In this document: positions 1 to 7,976 of the stretch, piece by piece
Layout of the letters: each line of letters starts with the position of its first letter
Numbering within the stretch: the first letter of the stretch is position 1
Source: Planctomycetaceae bacterium
GTDB taxonomy: Bacteria > Planctomycetota > Planctomycetia > Pirellulales > Pirellulaceae
Direction: 5' to 3'
Assembly: GCA_018658605.1 (NCBI GenBank)
Contig: JABHUV010000092.1
Coordinates: 1 to 15,448 of the forward strand
Length of the DNA: 15,448 bases
Notes under the pieces: model-generated
What the model saw: only the letters and a program-made list of their open reading frames with translations
What the model was told of the DNA's origin: nothing
Databases searched by the model: none
Translations under genes and position numbers: made by a program

Positions 1-1
1 A

Positions 2-856
2 GCTCGCTGCTGGGCCGCGGACGATCAAGCCACAAGCGATGTCGCCTTTGAAGCAGCGATACGATGTCTGAAAAATGGCCATATCGATATTAGCGAAATC
101 GATCTGATCTTACTGGCAACAATCACTCCCGATCAACCCACACCATCAACCGCCTGCCACGTTCAACGCATGCTCGGATCAGATGCCCCAGCGATGGATA
201 TTGGAGCCGCCTGTGCTGGGTTTATGTACGCTTTGGTTACTGGAATGCAGTTCGTAGCATGCGGAACCTACAAGCGAGTGCTCGTCATCGGTGCCGACTT
301 GATGAGCCGTACCGTAAATCCTAAAGACATGAAAACGTTTCCGCTCTTTGGCGACGGAGCCGGTGCGGTTGTTATCGGTCCTGGCACACCAGAGCAAGGT
401 TTTCATTCCTACACGATCGGCGCTGACGGAAACGGCGCTGAACTACTTCATATGCCAGCTGGCGGTACTCGCTGCCCAGCCACACTAGAATCGTTAAATC
501 AAGAATTGCAATACCTGACCATGGATGGGCGCAGTGTCTTTAAATGGGCAATCCGCACATTGTCGGATTCAGTTAATCAAGTCCTAAATCACGCCCAAAT
601 AAAACCAGCCGATGTTGATCTAACGATCTTACACCAAGCCAACAATCGAATCATACAAGCGGCGGCGGCCGATCTCGGTCTCAACAAAGACGACGTTTTT
701 GTGAACCTTGATCGCTACGGAAATACGTCCGCCGCTAGCATTCCACTGGCACTCGATGAAGCCTATCAAGCTAGCCTGATTAATCCAAACGACAAAGTAC
801 TTTTTAGTGGTTTCGGCGCTGGACTATCATGGGGCTCCGGTGTCTGGCAGTGGTGA
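2..856 (+). CDS. fabH: beta-ketoacyl-ACP synthase III (FabH), 5'-truncated by window edge
   Basis: Condenses acetyl-CoA with malonyl-ACP to start type II fatty-acid synthesis in the cytoplasm. The reading frame is open from base 2, well before the first in-frame ATG at 170. The residues encoded at 2-169 (including AADDQATSD and LATITPDQPTPSTACHVQ) match the FabH N-terminal domain, so 170 is not the true start. The catalytic triad is visible: Cys in AACAGF (codon 212-214), His in LHQANNRI (codon 632-634) and Asn in YGNTSAASIP (codon 722-724). FGDGAGAVV and the C-terminal GFGAGLSWGSG are also FabH-like. About 284 residues are present against a usual length near 330, so roughly 40 N-terminal residues lie outside the window. 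The gene ends at TGA 854-856, and pepF follows 111 bases later on the same strand. Nothing suggests a pseudogene; the truncation is an edge effect. A FabH-like KAS III paralog cannot be ruled out without the neighbours. Confidence 0.93.
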   Translation, partial: ARCWAADDQATSDVAFEAAIRCLKNGHIDISEIDLILLATITPDQPTPSTACHVQRMLGSDAPAMDIGAACAGFMYALVTGMQFVACGTYKRVLVIGADLMSRTVNPKDMKTFPLFGDGAGAVVIGPGTPEQGFHSYTIGADGNGAELLHMPAGGTRCPATLESLNQELQYLTMDGRSVFKWAIRTLSDSVNQVLNHAQIKPADVDLTILHQANNRIIQAAAADLGLNKDDVFVNLDRYGNTSAASIPLALDEAYQASLINPNDKVLFSGFGAGLSWGSGVWQW

Positions 857-909
857 CTGCGACAATATCCACAACAACACTTCCTGTTCCTTTTTATTGC
901 TAACCGATT

Positions 910-923
910 CAAACTTTAGTTTG
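910..923. repeat. small perfect inverted repeat in fabH-pepF gap
   Basis: CAAACT-TT-AGTTTG is a perfect 14-base inverted repeat, 44 bases before the pepF ATG. It can form only a weak A/T-rich hairpin (5 bp stem, 4 base loop) and no T-tract follows it, so it is a poor terminator. It may be an operator half-site pair or chance. Confidence 0.3.
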
Positions 924-967
924 CATATCAGCTTGCTTTCCAACAACACTCTCACGGTTTATTACTC

Positions 968-2809
968 ATGTCAAACTCCCAATTATCAGAAGCAACAGAA
1001 TCATCAGTAACAACGGTAACCTTGCCCGCTCGCAGTGAAATTGCGAGTAGCGATACATGGGATCTCGGTAGTCTGTATCAGTCTGTACAGCAATGGAATG
1101 AGGATTATGAGCGAGCGGAGAATTGCTTGGAAAAATATGGTAGCTTTCAAGGTAGGCTCAGCGAGAGTGCCGAGACGTTAGCAGAACTGTTGGCCTTTGA
1201 CAGCGAAACGGAACAGCTCATGGAACGCCTTGGCTATTATGCCTTCCTGCGGCTAACCGAGAATCAAGCGGATGCTGACTGCCAAGCGCTTGAGTCGCGA
1301 ATGCAGAATCTTGGTGCTCGTGCAGCGGAAGCTAGCAGTTGGATACGACCTGAGTTGTTAGCCATTGATGCCGCTGCAATGTCCTCACTCATGGCCAGTA
1401 ATTGTTTGCAGCATTATCAACTGTTACTCACACGTATTCTGCGATATCAAGACCATACACTGAGCCCTGCTGAGGAACAATTATTGGCGATGCAAGCTGA
1501 AATGTCCGGCACCGCAAGCAAAACATTTCGCCAATTGCATGATGCTGATCTAAAATTTGGATTTGTCGAAAATGAAAAAGGGGAGCAAGTCGAATTAGGT
1601 AATGCCACTTTCTCGCAACTCTTAATTTCGCCCAATCGCGATGTGCGAAAAACGGCATTTCATCAATACTATGACCAATTCAAGGCACATGAAAATACGC
1701 TCGCTGCGACATTGTGTGGATCGATTCAAAAAGATGTTTATTACGCTCGAGCGCGGGGCTATGAAAGTGCCCGTGCTGCGGCAATGTTTCCCGATAATGT
1801 ACCAGTGTCCGTATATGATAATTTAATCGCATCCGTGCGTAATAATTTTGAACCGTTATATCGCTATTACGACCTACGGCGACAACTCATGGGCCTCGAC
1901 CAACTACATGCCTACGATACGTATGTTCCGATTATCAGTGATTTACAAGTCAATCGCACATGGGACCAAGCGACAGATCTCGTTTTAGAATCGCTGACCC
2001 CCCTCGGTACAGAGTATTGTGAAACACTTGCGGCGGGCCTCCGCGGACGCTGGTGTGATCGTTATCCCAATCAGGGTAAACAAAGCGGCGCATTTAGTGC
2101 TGGTTCCTTTGTCGGCGACCCATACATCCTGATGAACTATAAACCCGAGGTGCTGAACGATGTCTTTACGTTAACACATGAAGCGGGACATTCCATGCAT
2201 TCGTTCAACAGTTCAGGTTCTCAAAGCTTCGAATATTACAACTACACCATTTTTGTTGCTGAAGTTGCCAGTACCTTTAATGAACAATTACTAAGTGAAA
2301 CCATGATGCAGCAAGCCAGCGATGATCGCGAGCGAGCATTTTTGGTAAACCGAGATATTGATGCAATTCGCGGCACCATCATTCGTCAAACGATGTTTGC
2401 CGAATTTGAACAAATTACCCATGAAATGGCCGAACAGGGACAGCCGCTGACAGTGCAAACTTTCAAAGACGTATATGGACAGTTGTTGCGAGATTACTTC
2501 GGGCCCGAATTTGTCATTGATGATTGTCTTCCTCTAGAGTGCTTTCGTATCCCGCACTTTTATCGAGCGTTCTATGTCTACAAATACGCAACCGGATTAT
2601 CCGCGGCCATTGCATTGAGTCGGCGAGTGCTAGATGGAGGTGCTGACGAATTGAACGAGTACCACACATTTCTAAAAGGTGGTTGCAGCCAAGACTCCCT
2701 CGATTTGTTGCGAAGTGCTGGCGTGGACATGGAACAGCCAGGTCCCGTCGATACTGCACTCGCCCACTTTAGTTCACTCGTCGATCAACTTGAACAATTG
2801 ATGAACTAA
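968..2809 (+). CDS. pepF: oligoendopeptidase F, M3 family zinc metallopeptidase
   Basis: Predicted cytoplasmic zinc peptidase that cleaves oligopeptides, probably in peptide turnover. The 613-residue length is normal for PepF (about 600). The N-terminal half is a helical M3 lobe and contains YYAFLRLTENQAD. The catalytic motif HEAGH is at residues 404-408 inside TLTHEAGHSMHS. The expected third zinc ligand is Glu432 in FVAEVASTFNE, 24 residues after the second His. The preceding GSFVGDPYILMNYKP block and the downstream CFRIPHFYRAFYVYKYATG block are also characteristic of PepF and help to form the substrate site. There is no signal peptide or membrane segment. The ATG at 968 was chosen because it gives the family's full length. 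No Shine-Dalgarno sequence precedes it, which is common in planctomycetes. It lies 111 bases after fabH; no strong terminator is visible between them, so co-transcription is possible but the functions are unrelated. Confidence 0.93.
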   Translation: MSNSQLSEATESSVTTVTLPARSEIASSDTWDLGSLYQSVQQWNEDYERAENCLEKYGSFQGRLSESAETLAELLAFDSETEQLMERLGYYAFLRLTENQADADCQALESRMQNLGARAAEASSWIRPELLAIDAAAMSSLMASNCLQHYQLLLTRILRYQDHTLSPAEEQLLAMQAEMSGTASKTFRQLHDADLKFGFVENEKGEQVELGNATFSQLLISPNRDVRKTAFHQYYDQFKAHENTLAATLCGSIQKDVYYARARGYESARAAAMFPDNVPVSVYDNLIASVRNNFEPLYRYYDLRRQLMGLDQLHAYDTYVPIISDLQVNRTWDQATDLVLESLTPLGTEYCETLAAGLRGRWCDRYPNQGKQSGAFSAGSFVGDPYILMNYKPEVLNDVFTLTHEAGHSMHSFNSSGSQSFEYYNYTIFVAEVASTFNEQLLSETMMQQASDDRERAFLVNRDIDAIRGTIIRQTMFAEFEQITHEMAEQGQPLTVQTFKDVYGQLLRDYFGPEFVIDDCLPLECFRIPHFYRAFYVYKYATGLSAAIALSRRVLDGGADELNEYHTFLKGGCSQDSLDLLRSAGVDMEQPGPVDTALAHFSSLVDQLEQLMN

Positions 2810-2991
2810 TCTCCCGGCCAACAAACCACTGGTTCATTCACGACTACAGTTTTACCCAAACTACCCCACAGACGTCTACGGACGGGCTAAATGACCGTAA
2901 GCAGCCACAAGGACTTGAACATCGCGCAAAACAGCGACACAATAACAATAGCATTATACATTCCGAATCAACAATCTAAGGAACTCGAACC

Positions 2992-3987
2992 ATGACACGT
3001 CCAGTCACTCTTTTCACCGGCCAATGGGCTGACCTCCCAGCCGAAACAATGTGTCAAAAAACGGCCGAGTTCGGTTACGACGGAATCGAACTCGCCTGTT
3101 GGGGCGATCATTTTGACGTTCAAGCAGCTCTTAATGATGAAAACTACTGTGCCCAAAAACACGAACAACTAGAACGACACAACCTACAATGTTTTGCAAT
3201 TAGCAACCACTTGGTAGGCCAAGGCGTTCTGGACGTCATTGATGAACGACACAAATTGATTCTCTCCGACCAAATTTGGGGTGACGGCGATGGTGCGGGC
3301 ATTAATGAACGTTGCATTGAAGAAATGAAAGACACCGCTCGGGCAGCTCAAAAGTTTGGGGTCGATGTAGTCAACGGCTTCACGGGCTCAAGCATTTGGC
3401 ACATGATCTACTCGTTCCCGCCAGCCACGGAACCACTGATCCAAGCAGGTTTTGATCTATTGGCCGAACGTTGGAATCCCATCCTTGATGTTTTCGGAGA
3501 ATGTGGCGTTAAGTTTGCCCTTGAAGTTCATCCAACAGAAATTGCGTTTGATATTTATACAGCACAACGCACTTTAGAAGCACTTGGTAACCGAGAAGAA
3601 TTTGGCTTCAACTTTGATCCCAGTCATCTAATTTGGCAGGGCATCGACCCCGTCGAATTCATTCGCGCTTTTCCCGACCGTATTTTCCATGTTCACATTA
3701 AAGATGCAATCAGAACACTCAATGGAAAAACCGGTATCAACTGTAGCCACTTGAACTTTGGAGATCCTCGCCGTGGTTGGGACTTCCGTAGCCCAGGTCG
3801 AGGCGAAGTTGATTTTGAGGAAATCATTCGTGCATTAAATGAAATTAAATACACTGGGCCATTGTCCATCGAATGGGAAGACTGCGGCATGGATCGCGAA
3901 TATGGCGCTAAAGAAGCGTGTGCCTTCACTAACGGTCTCGACTTCGCTCCCTCGGATATCCAATTCGACGCTGCCTTTGACGAATAA
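2992..3987 (+). CDS. sugar phosphate isomerase/epimerase family protein (xylose-isomerase-like TIM barrel)
   Basis: Predicted cytoplasmic metal-dependent enzyme of the AP-endonuclease-2/xylose-isomerase-like TIM-barrel superfamily. Such proteins typically isomerise or epimerise sugars, inositols or hydroxypyruvate-type substrates; the substrate here is unknown. Four strand-end blocks supply the expected metal-binding residues: Glu178 and His180 in LEVHPTE, Asp209 and His212 in FNFDPSHL, His233/His235 and Asp238 in FHVHIKDA, and Glu294/Glu296 in [34 protein letters not shown] is the usual C-terminal strand-helix pair. At 331 residues it is slightly longer than the typical 270-300. There is no signal peptide. 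AAGGA at 2978-2982, nine bases before the ATG, supports this start and is one of the better ribosome binding sites in the window. The exported-protein gene at 4043 follows after 55 bases and may be co-transcribed. Confidence 0.9.
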   Translation: MTRPVTLFTGQWADLPAETMCQKTAEFGYDGIELACWGDHFDVQAALNDENYCAQKHEQLERHNLQCFAISNHLVGQGVLDVIDERHKLILSDQIWGDGDGAGINERCIEEMKDTARAAQKFGVDVVNGFTGSSIWHMIYSFPPATEPLIQAGFDLLAERWNPILDVFGECGVKFALEVHPTEIAFDIYTAQRTLEALGNREEFGFNFDPSHLIWQGIDPVEFIRAFPDRIFHVHIKDAIRTLNGKTGINCSHLNFGDPRRGWDFRSPGRGEVDFEEIIRALNEIKYTGPLSIEWEDCGMDREYGAKEACAFTNGLDFAPSDIQFDAAFDE

Positions 3988-4027
3988 CTCCGGTCCCTGC
4001 TAATATTAGCAATCGTTGAACCCTTTC

Positions 4028-4033
4028 GGAGGA
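4028..4033 (+). promoter_or_regulatory. Shine-Dalgarno site that fixes a GTG start
   Basis: GGAGGA lies nine bases before the GTG at 4043. It is the strongest ribosome binding site in the window, where most genes lack one, and it supports GTG as the real start of the exported protein. Confidence 0.75.
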
Positions 4034-4042
4034 CAGTAAATC

Positions 4043-5056
4043 GTGAAAAAACGAGTTACCACTGCGTACCTATTTATATTTTTAGCGCTCAGTACCTGTC
4101 AGGCGACGGCAGCGATTGTTGACCTAGAAGTTGCCATGGAAACGGTCTTGCCCATCACACGCATTAAAGCTTGGGCGAGTTTTTTGCAAAAAGCCGGATT
4201 TACGAATGTCCAATTACGCAGTGCAAAATTGACCGACATGCCGAAAGTCAAAACACTCGGAAGTAAGGCATCACCGACCTACGTGGTCACTGGTATCCTA
4301 GCAGGCGATACACTGCATTTACCCGGGGGCATCTTCAAGTACGGTCAAATCGATGAAGCAAAACTGTGGATCAAGCGACTACAGGGAGACGGCGCGGCAG
4401 CATTGACAACGCAAAAAGGGGCGTACGGGCTGAGCCGAGATCAGATTGTCGAAGTTTACGATCAACTGACCCTCAAGGTAAAAACAAAAACTGCGGGGCA
4501 AACAACCAAGGAAGTTATACGATCCATTTCCAGAATCTGGAATCTACAAGTTTCCGTCGATCCAGCAGCACGGGTGCAACTGTTTTCCGAAGTGCCCTTT
4601 AAGGATGAACTACAAGGAATTACCAGTGGCACAGCGATGGCCATCGTACTCAAGTCCACCGGACTTATTATGCTGCCCGACAAACCCATCGGGGGCGGGG
4701 TCAGAATTAGGATAACCAAGCCAGTCAAAGATCTCGAGTTTTGGCCAGTCGGCTGGGAGTCGTCTCAGAACCCAGGCAAAACAGCCCCAGACCTATTTAA
4801 TGAGTTGAGTGTTGAAATTAAGAATACGGAGATTTCAAAAACAGTCGCAGCAATTGGTCAACGACTTCAAACGCCAATTTTTTTCGACTATGCCAGCATC
4901 ACCACACGCGGAATTAGCTTGGATAAAAAAGTAAATGTCCCCGCGGGAAAAATATTCTATAAGAAAATTCTCGATATCGCGCTATCTCAAGCCGGCCTGC
5001 ATTGCGAAGTCATGGTTGACGAAGCCAACCGACCGTTCCTCTGGGTTTCACCCTAG
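4043..5056 (+). CDS. exported protein of unknown function with two STN-like modules
   Basis: I do not recognise this as a named protein. It starts with GTG, backed by GGAGGA at 4028-4033. Residues 1-24 form a signal peptide (MKKR, hydrophobic core, ATAA end), so the product is likely exported. Residues 25-115 are a mixed alpha/beta region containing TDMPKVKTLGSKASPTYVVTG. The rest appears duplicated. Residues about 142-225 and 256-337 both run from a short strand (LTLKVK or LSVEIK) to an amphipathic helix (KEVIRSISRIWNLQVSVD or SKTVAAIGQRLQTPIFFDY), a VPF/VPAG turn, a second helix and a closing strand pair. This pattern resembles the secretin/TonB short N-terminal (STN) domain, though I see no beta-barrel or secretin domain. 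The single Cys321 sits in the last module. It could be a periplasmic binding or scaffolding protein. It lies 55 bases after the isomerase gene and converges with the amidohydrolase gene. Confidence 0.8.
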   Translation: MKKRVTTAYLFIFLALSTCQATAAIVDLEVAMETVLPITRIKAWASFLQKAGFTNVQLRSAKLTDMPKVKTLGSKASPTYVVTGILAGDTLHLPGGIFKYGQIDEAKLWIKRLQGDGAAALTTQKGAYGLSRDQIVEVYDQLTLKVKTKTAGQTTKEVIRSISRIWNLQVSVDPAARVQLFSEVPFKDELQGITSGTAMAIVLKSTGLIMLPDKPIGGGVRIRITKPVKDLEFWPVGWESSQNPGKTAPDLFNELSVEIKNTEISKTVAAIGQRLQTPIFFDYASITTRGISLDKKVNVPAGKIFYKKILDIALSQAGLHCEVMVDEANRPFLWVSP

Positions 5057-5079
5057 AGGCAACTTACCGCCAAGCATTT

Positions 5080-5865
5080 TCAAAAGGGAAAACTCTCGTC
5101 CAATTCTGAATTGGATAATTCCACTAGAAAATCGCCGATGCGTTCATTTAACACGTCCATCAACCGCTCGCCTTTTTCAGCAGTCGCAGCATGAGGATAG
5201 CCAGAGCCTGAGTTCGAAGTCAATAAATCCCATTGCCGAGTGATGCTCACCCATTTTTTATTAACTGCCTCAAAACGCGTTGGATTCGTTTTACCATCAT
5301 CCGCATTAAACGAGCCATCCTCATTTAGCGAAACCAGCTCGTTGTGGTAAGCAAGAATTAACGATGTTTCCGCTTCGCCCGCATGATCCTCCATGTGTTC
5401 GAAAATGTCGTGATACACATCGTCGAGCATGTTGTACCAATTCACTAAGAATAGATGGGCTTCGGTACGGCCCGACATCTCTCGCAACAAAGGCTTGAAG
5501 TCATTGCCTCCATGGCTGTTTAGAATTACAACTTTACGGATGCCACTGCGGACCAAGGATTCCACTAAATCTTCGATTACTTTAAACAGTGTCGTAGGAT
5601 ATAGATTCATTGCAAACGGAAACTCTCTCATGTTCGTCTCGGTACCATATGGAACCGTCGGCAGAACCACAACTTTGGCACCTTTCGCGTGTGCATACGC
5701 ACAAGCACTTTCACCAATGTCCGTGCCTTCGTACATGTCAGTGCCATAGGGCAAGTGTAGGTTATGCGGTTCCGTAGCGCCCATTGGAAGTACTGCCACT
5801 TCATAGGGGTTGTCTTTTATAGTGCCATAATTAACTTCTGATAGAACCCAAGGACGCATGATCAT
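5080..5865 (-). CDS. creatininase-family metal-dependent amidohydrolase
   Basis: Belongs to the creatininase/MftE/FAPy-deformylase superfamily, which hydrolyses cyclic or formyl amide bonds with a dinuclear metal centre. Metal-site residues are visible: Glu32 and His34 in GATEPH, Asp43 in HLPYGTD (the Glu-to-Asp spacing of 11 equals that of creatininase), His118 in NSHGGN, and the DHAGEAETS block (His161, Glu164, Glu166) that is typical of the family. In classical creatininase the NSHGGN position reads NGHYEN, so the substrate is probably not creatinine. The family usually has 230-260 residues; this one has 261. Two ATG codons (5865 and 5857) are possible starts, and neither has a strong ribosome site. 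There is no signal peptide. It lies 32 bases downstream of the HExxH/LRR gene on the same strand, so the two are likely co-transcribed. It converges with the + strand gene ending at 5056, leaving only 23 bases between stop codons. Confidence 0.88.
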   Translation of the reverse strand: MIMRPWVLSEVNYGTIKDNPYEVAVLPMGATEPHNLHLPYGTDMYEGTDIGESACAYAHAKGAKVVVLPTVPYGTETNMREFPFAMNLYPTTLFKVIEDLVESLVRSGIRKVVILNSHGGNDFKPLLREMSGRTEAHLFLVNWYNMLDDVYHDIFEHMEDHAGEAETSLILAYHNELVSLNEDGSFNADDGKTNPTRFEAVNKKWVSITRQWDLLTSNSGSGYPHAATAEKGERLMDVLNERIGDFLVELSNSELDESFPF

Positions 5866-5897
5866 ATTCTCAATCGTGTAAAGATAGTTAGGGTGAT

Positions 5898-7688
5898 TTA
5901 TGGCTTCAATTTAGGGAGATCGCTAAGCACCTGTTGTATCGTCAACGCTGACATTGCGGTAGATGTAAGTTCTAGTAACTCAAGATTAGCTAGCGTACTT
6001 AACACTCGCTCGGATTCATCAGACACTTTAGTTCCCGTCAGCCACAACACCGTTAATTTATTGTTCCCTTGTAAATGCAATACGCCCGCGTCACCAACGG
6101 GTGTCAATGATAAATCTAACTCTTCAAGGTTTGGCAATGCCCCAATCACCGCCATCGATTTATCCGTAATCTTTGTTGATTCCAGCGACAGTTGGTTCAG
6201 TTTCACCAAACCGGCAAACACCATACTTGAATCATCTGTAATCTCACAGCGCGTCAAGTCGAGCCAACTCAGTTCACGCTGACCGCTCAAATGCTGCAAT
6301 CCTTGATTAGTTATCTGCCCATCTGCGAGACAAAGCGCTTTTAGACTAATCCCCGGTCGCAGAGTTGCGAGGTGCTCATCAGTAACAACCAAAAATTCAG
6401 CGTAGGCCGCATCTAGTTCTTCGAATGAGTGTCCGCTGAGTTGACGCAAAGTACCTGCGGTGGATGTATTGGTGTAGATTTTTTTCAGCAGATCAAAAAA
6501 CGGTTTGCGGTATTTCCCATTGTCCGCATCCATCAAGAAATGCGCTAAACCAACACATTGGCTATATAAGCGACGAATTTCCACATGCGACGATAGTTGT
6601 GAGTTACCAAACGCTGCGAGTTGTTGCAGTGGCCAGTAGAACTGGTCAACCGTTTTTCGATACCGTGCAAACTGCAAACGGTAAGATTCAAATCCGCCTA
6701 CGGTCACAAAATGCCCCTGATCACGGAGTGACTCCATATACATCGCGACGCCTTCTATCGCCCAAATATTTTGATCCGACGCGACATCCTTCACTTGTGC
6801 ACCTAGTTCATAAAACAACTGGTGCGTGACTTCATGTAACCAAGTCGAGGTTTTCGGTGGCTCACTCACAAACAGAAAAGAGAGTTTTTGCTCAGTGGCA
6901 TAAAATCCGACGCTATTGACTGTCGCTCCTGACCGTCGCCTAAAGAATGTCTGATACTCTTCGTGTGACGAAAACAAAATAATCTGGTGCCGCTTGCGAG
7001 CATACAGTGGTTTATTGCTGCCATTAAATCGTTCAGCTAGGACGGCGGTGTCGCACCAAAATTCAACAAACAACTGCTGCCAGACAGAATATAATTTTTC
7101 AACCTGTCGTGCGATTTCAACTCCAACGGCCGGCTTGGAGTCTGTGTAAATATCAAAGTGCGGCGTGCTGACGCGATAGTAGTCGTTAGCCTCCCAGCCA
7201 GTATAAGCGTGCCTTTTTTTAGGCCGACTGGGTTTGGGCTGTAATAAGAACACCGTAGAATCGCTGTAGTTTAATATCTTGCGAGCCGCAACGTGTCGGT
7301 GATCTTCGTGTAACACTTCGTGTAGTAGTCGATATGATTGCGAAGGATCTAATTGAGAAAGAGCTTTAGCTTGTAGGAAAAGATGCTCCGCTCGGGCTCG
7401 CCGCAGTTTCATAAACGAAGCCCACCAAAATTGTTTTAACTGACTATCGTTGACCAAAGGCTTAAAGAAGTCTTTCGTCTGAAACGGATAAACGACACGT
7501 TGATCGCGCCGCTGGGCAACAAGCCACTGCCGCGTAATAGTTGCTTGCTGTGGCAATTTCAATTCATCACATTTGGCTGCCAATTGTTCAAATTGATTCG
7601 GAAAATCTACCGCATCAGCAGCGCGTACCGTCATCCCATGAATCGTAAATAAGCTAATGAACGATAGAATAAGGAGCGAACGAAACAT
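5898..7688 (-). CDS. secreted DUF1570-type peptidase-like protein with C-terminal leucine-rich repeats
   Basis: Predicted exported protein of 596 residues. Residues 1-25 (MFRSLLILSFISLF..., ending VRAAD) are a signal peptide. Residues about 30-150 are a helical, TPR-like region. Residues about 170-380 resemble the DUF1570/gluzincin peptidase-like domain: YYRVSTPHFDIYTDSKP, then HEVTH at 285-289 and WAIEGVAMYMES, where Glu312 is a plausible third zinc ligand 23 residues after His289. Residues 446-596 form about five leucine-rich repeats (LSWLDLTRCEITD, LNQLSLESTKITD, LEELDLSLTPVGD, LTVLWLTGTKVSD). The frame is open upstream to 7817, but the start at 7688 is preferred because a signal peptide begins there and a likely -10 box (7746-7751) lies inside the longer version. 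Whether it cleaves peptides is unproven. Its LRR domain suggests protein or ligand recognition outside the cytoplasm. The creatininase-family gene lies 32 bases downstream. Confidence 0.85.
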   Translation of the reverse strand: MFRSLLILSFISLFTIHGMTVRAADAVDFPNQFEQLAAKCDELKLPQQATITRQWLVAQRRDQRVVYPFQTKDFFKPLVNDSQLKQFWWASFMKLRRARAEHLFLQAKALSQLDPSQSYRLLHEVLHEDHRHVAARKILNYSDSTVFLLQPKPSRPKKRHAYTGWEANDYYRVSTPHFDIYTDSKPAVGVEIARQVEKLYSVWQQLFVEFWCDTAVLAERFNGSNKPLYARKRHQIILFSSHEEYQTFFRRRSGATVNSVGFYATEQKLSFLFVSEPPKTSTWLHEVTHQLFYELGAQVKDVASDQNIWAIEGVAMYMESLRDQGHFVTVGGFESYRLQFARYRKTVDQFYWPLQQLAAFGNSQLSSHVEIRRLYSQCVGLAHFLMDADNGKYRKPFFDLLKKIYTNTSTAGTLRQLSGHSFEELDAAYAEFLVVTDEHLATLRPGISLKALCLADGQITNQGLQHLSGQRELSWLDLTRCEITDDSSMVFAGLVKLNQLSLESTKITDKSMAVIGALPNLEELDLSLTPVGDAGVLHLQGNNKLTVLWLTGTKVSDESERVLSTLANLELLELTSTAMSALTIQQVLSDLPKLKP

Positions 7689-7745
7689 CTTGATAAGTAT
7701 GCCTGCTTTCAAAAATGAATATCGTGAATTCCGACGGTTATAGAT

Positions 7746-7774
7746 ATTATAGGCGGGTTTCATTGTACCGAAAA
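7746..7774 (-). promoter_or_regulatory. possible promoter of the HExxH/LRR gene
   Basis: Read on the minus strand, a perfect TATAAT occupies 7751-7746. A weak -35 (TTTTCG, three of six bases) lies 17 bases upstream. Transcription would begin near 7740, about 50 bases before the preferred ATG at 7688 and after any longer start at 7817. This supports the shorter protein. Confidence 0.4.
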
Positions 7775-7859
7775 TGTCCGCGTTTTTTGTATTACGGTTG
7801 CACCGCAGTGACACCATCCCTTTAGTATTGATTCACCGTCGCAAACGCCTTCGCTGCCC

Positions 7860-7888
7860 TTGCCCAGAATTACAAACCAAATTACATT
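7860..7888 (+). promoter_or_regulatory. likely promoter of tRNA-His
   Basis: TTGCCC (7860-7865, four of six consensus bases) and TACATT (7883-7888, four of six) are separated by exactly 17 bases. The expected start is near 7895, about eight bases before the tRNA, giving the short leader usual for tRNA genes. Confidence 0.4.
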
Positions 7889-7902
7889 GGAATCTTAACA
7901 AT

Positions 7903-7976
7903 GGTGGCTGTAGCTCAGTTGGTAGAGCCCCGGGTTGTGGTCCCGGTTGTCGAGGGTTCAAGTCCCTTCAGTCACC
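7903..7976 (+). tRNA. tRNA-His (anticodon GTG)
   Basis: The full cloverleaf folds by eye. The acceptor stem is 7904-7910 with 7969-7975. The D stem is GCTC/GAGC. The anticodon stem CCGGG/CCCGG (7930-7934, 7942-7946) encloses TTGTGGT with anticodon GTG at 7937-7939. The T arm is GAGGG/CCCTT with loop TTCAAGT. G at 7903 pairs with discriminator C at 7976: this extra G(-1):C73 pair is the identity element of histidine tRNAs and is encoded in the DNA here. Only C-T-A-A follows C73, so CCA is not encoded and must be added by tRNA nucleotidyltransferase. The gene has its own likely promoter and converges with the DUF1501 gene, whose stop codon lies 22 bases beyond. Confidence 0.97.

Noticed and set aside
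807..1010. A 67-codon frame overlapping the end of fabH and the start of pepF
   Set aside because: It overlaps conserved coding sequence at both ends and lacks a ribosome site or recognisable domain.
2810..2991. Short palindromes (ACCACTGGT, AGACGTCT, TACGG/CCGTA) in the gap after pepF
   Set aside because: Each has arms of five bases or fewer and none is followed by a T-run. They are expected by chance and do not make a convincing terminator.
5077..5092. TTTTC/GAAAA hairpin between convergent gene ends
   Set aside because: A five-base A/T-rich stem is too weak to call a bidirectional terminator, although the position would suit one.
4935..5243. A + strand frame spanning the convergent gene ends
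   Set aside because: It covers the 3' ends of two convergent genes whose family-level assignments are strong, and its sequence has no recognisable feature.
7306..7320. A second HExxH string (HEVLH) at residues 123-127 of the LRR protein
   Set aside because: It lies in a helical, TPR-like stretch (LLHEVLHEDHRHVAARKIL) without a spaced third ligand. The better site is HEVTH at 285-289.
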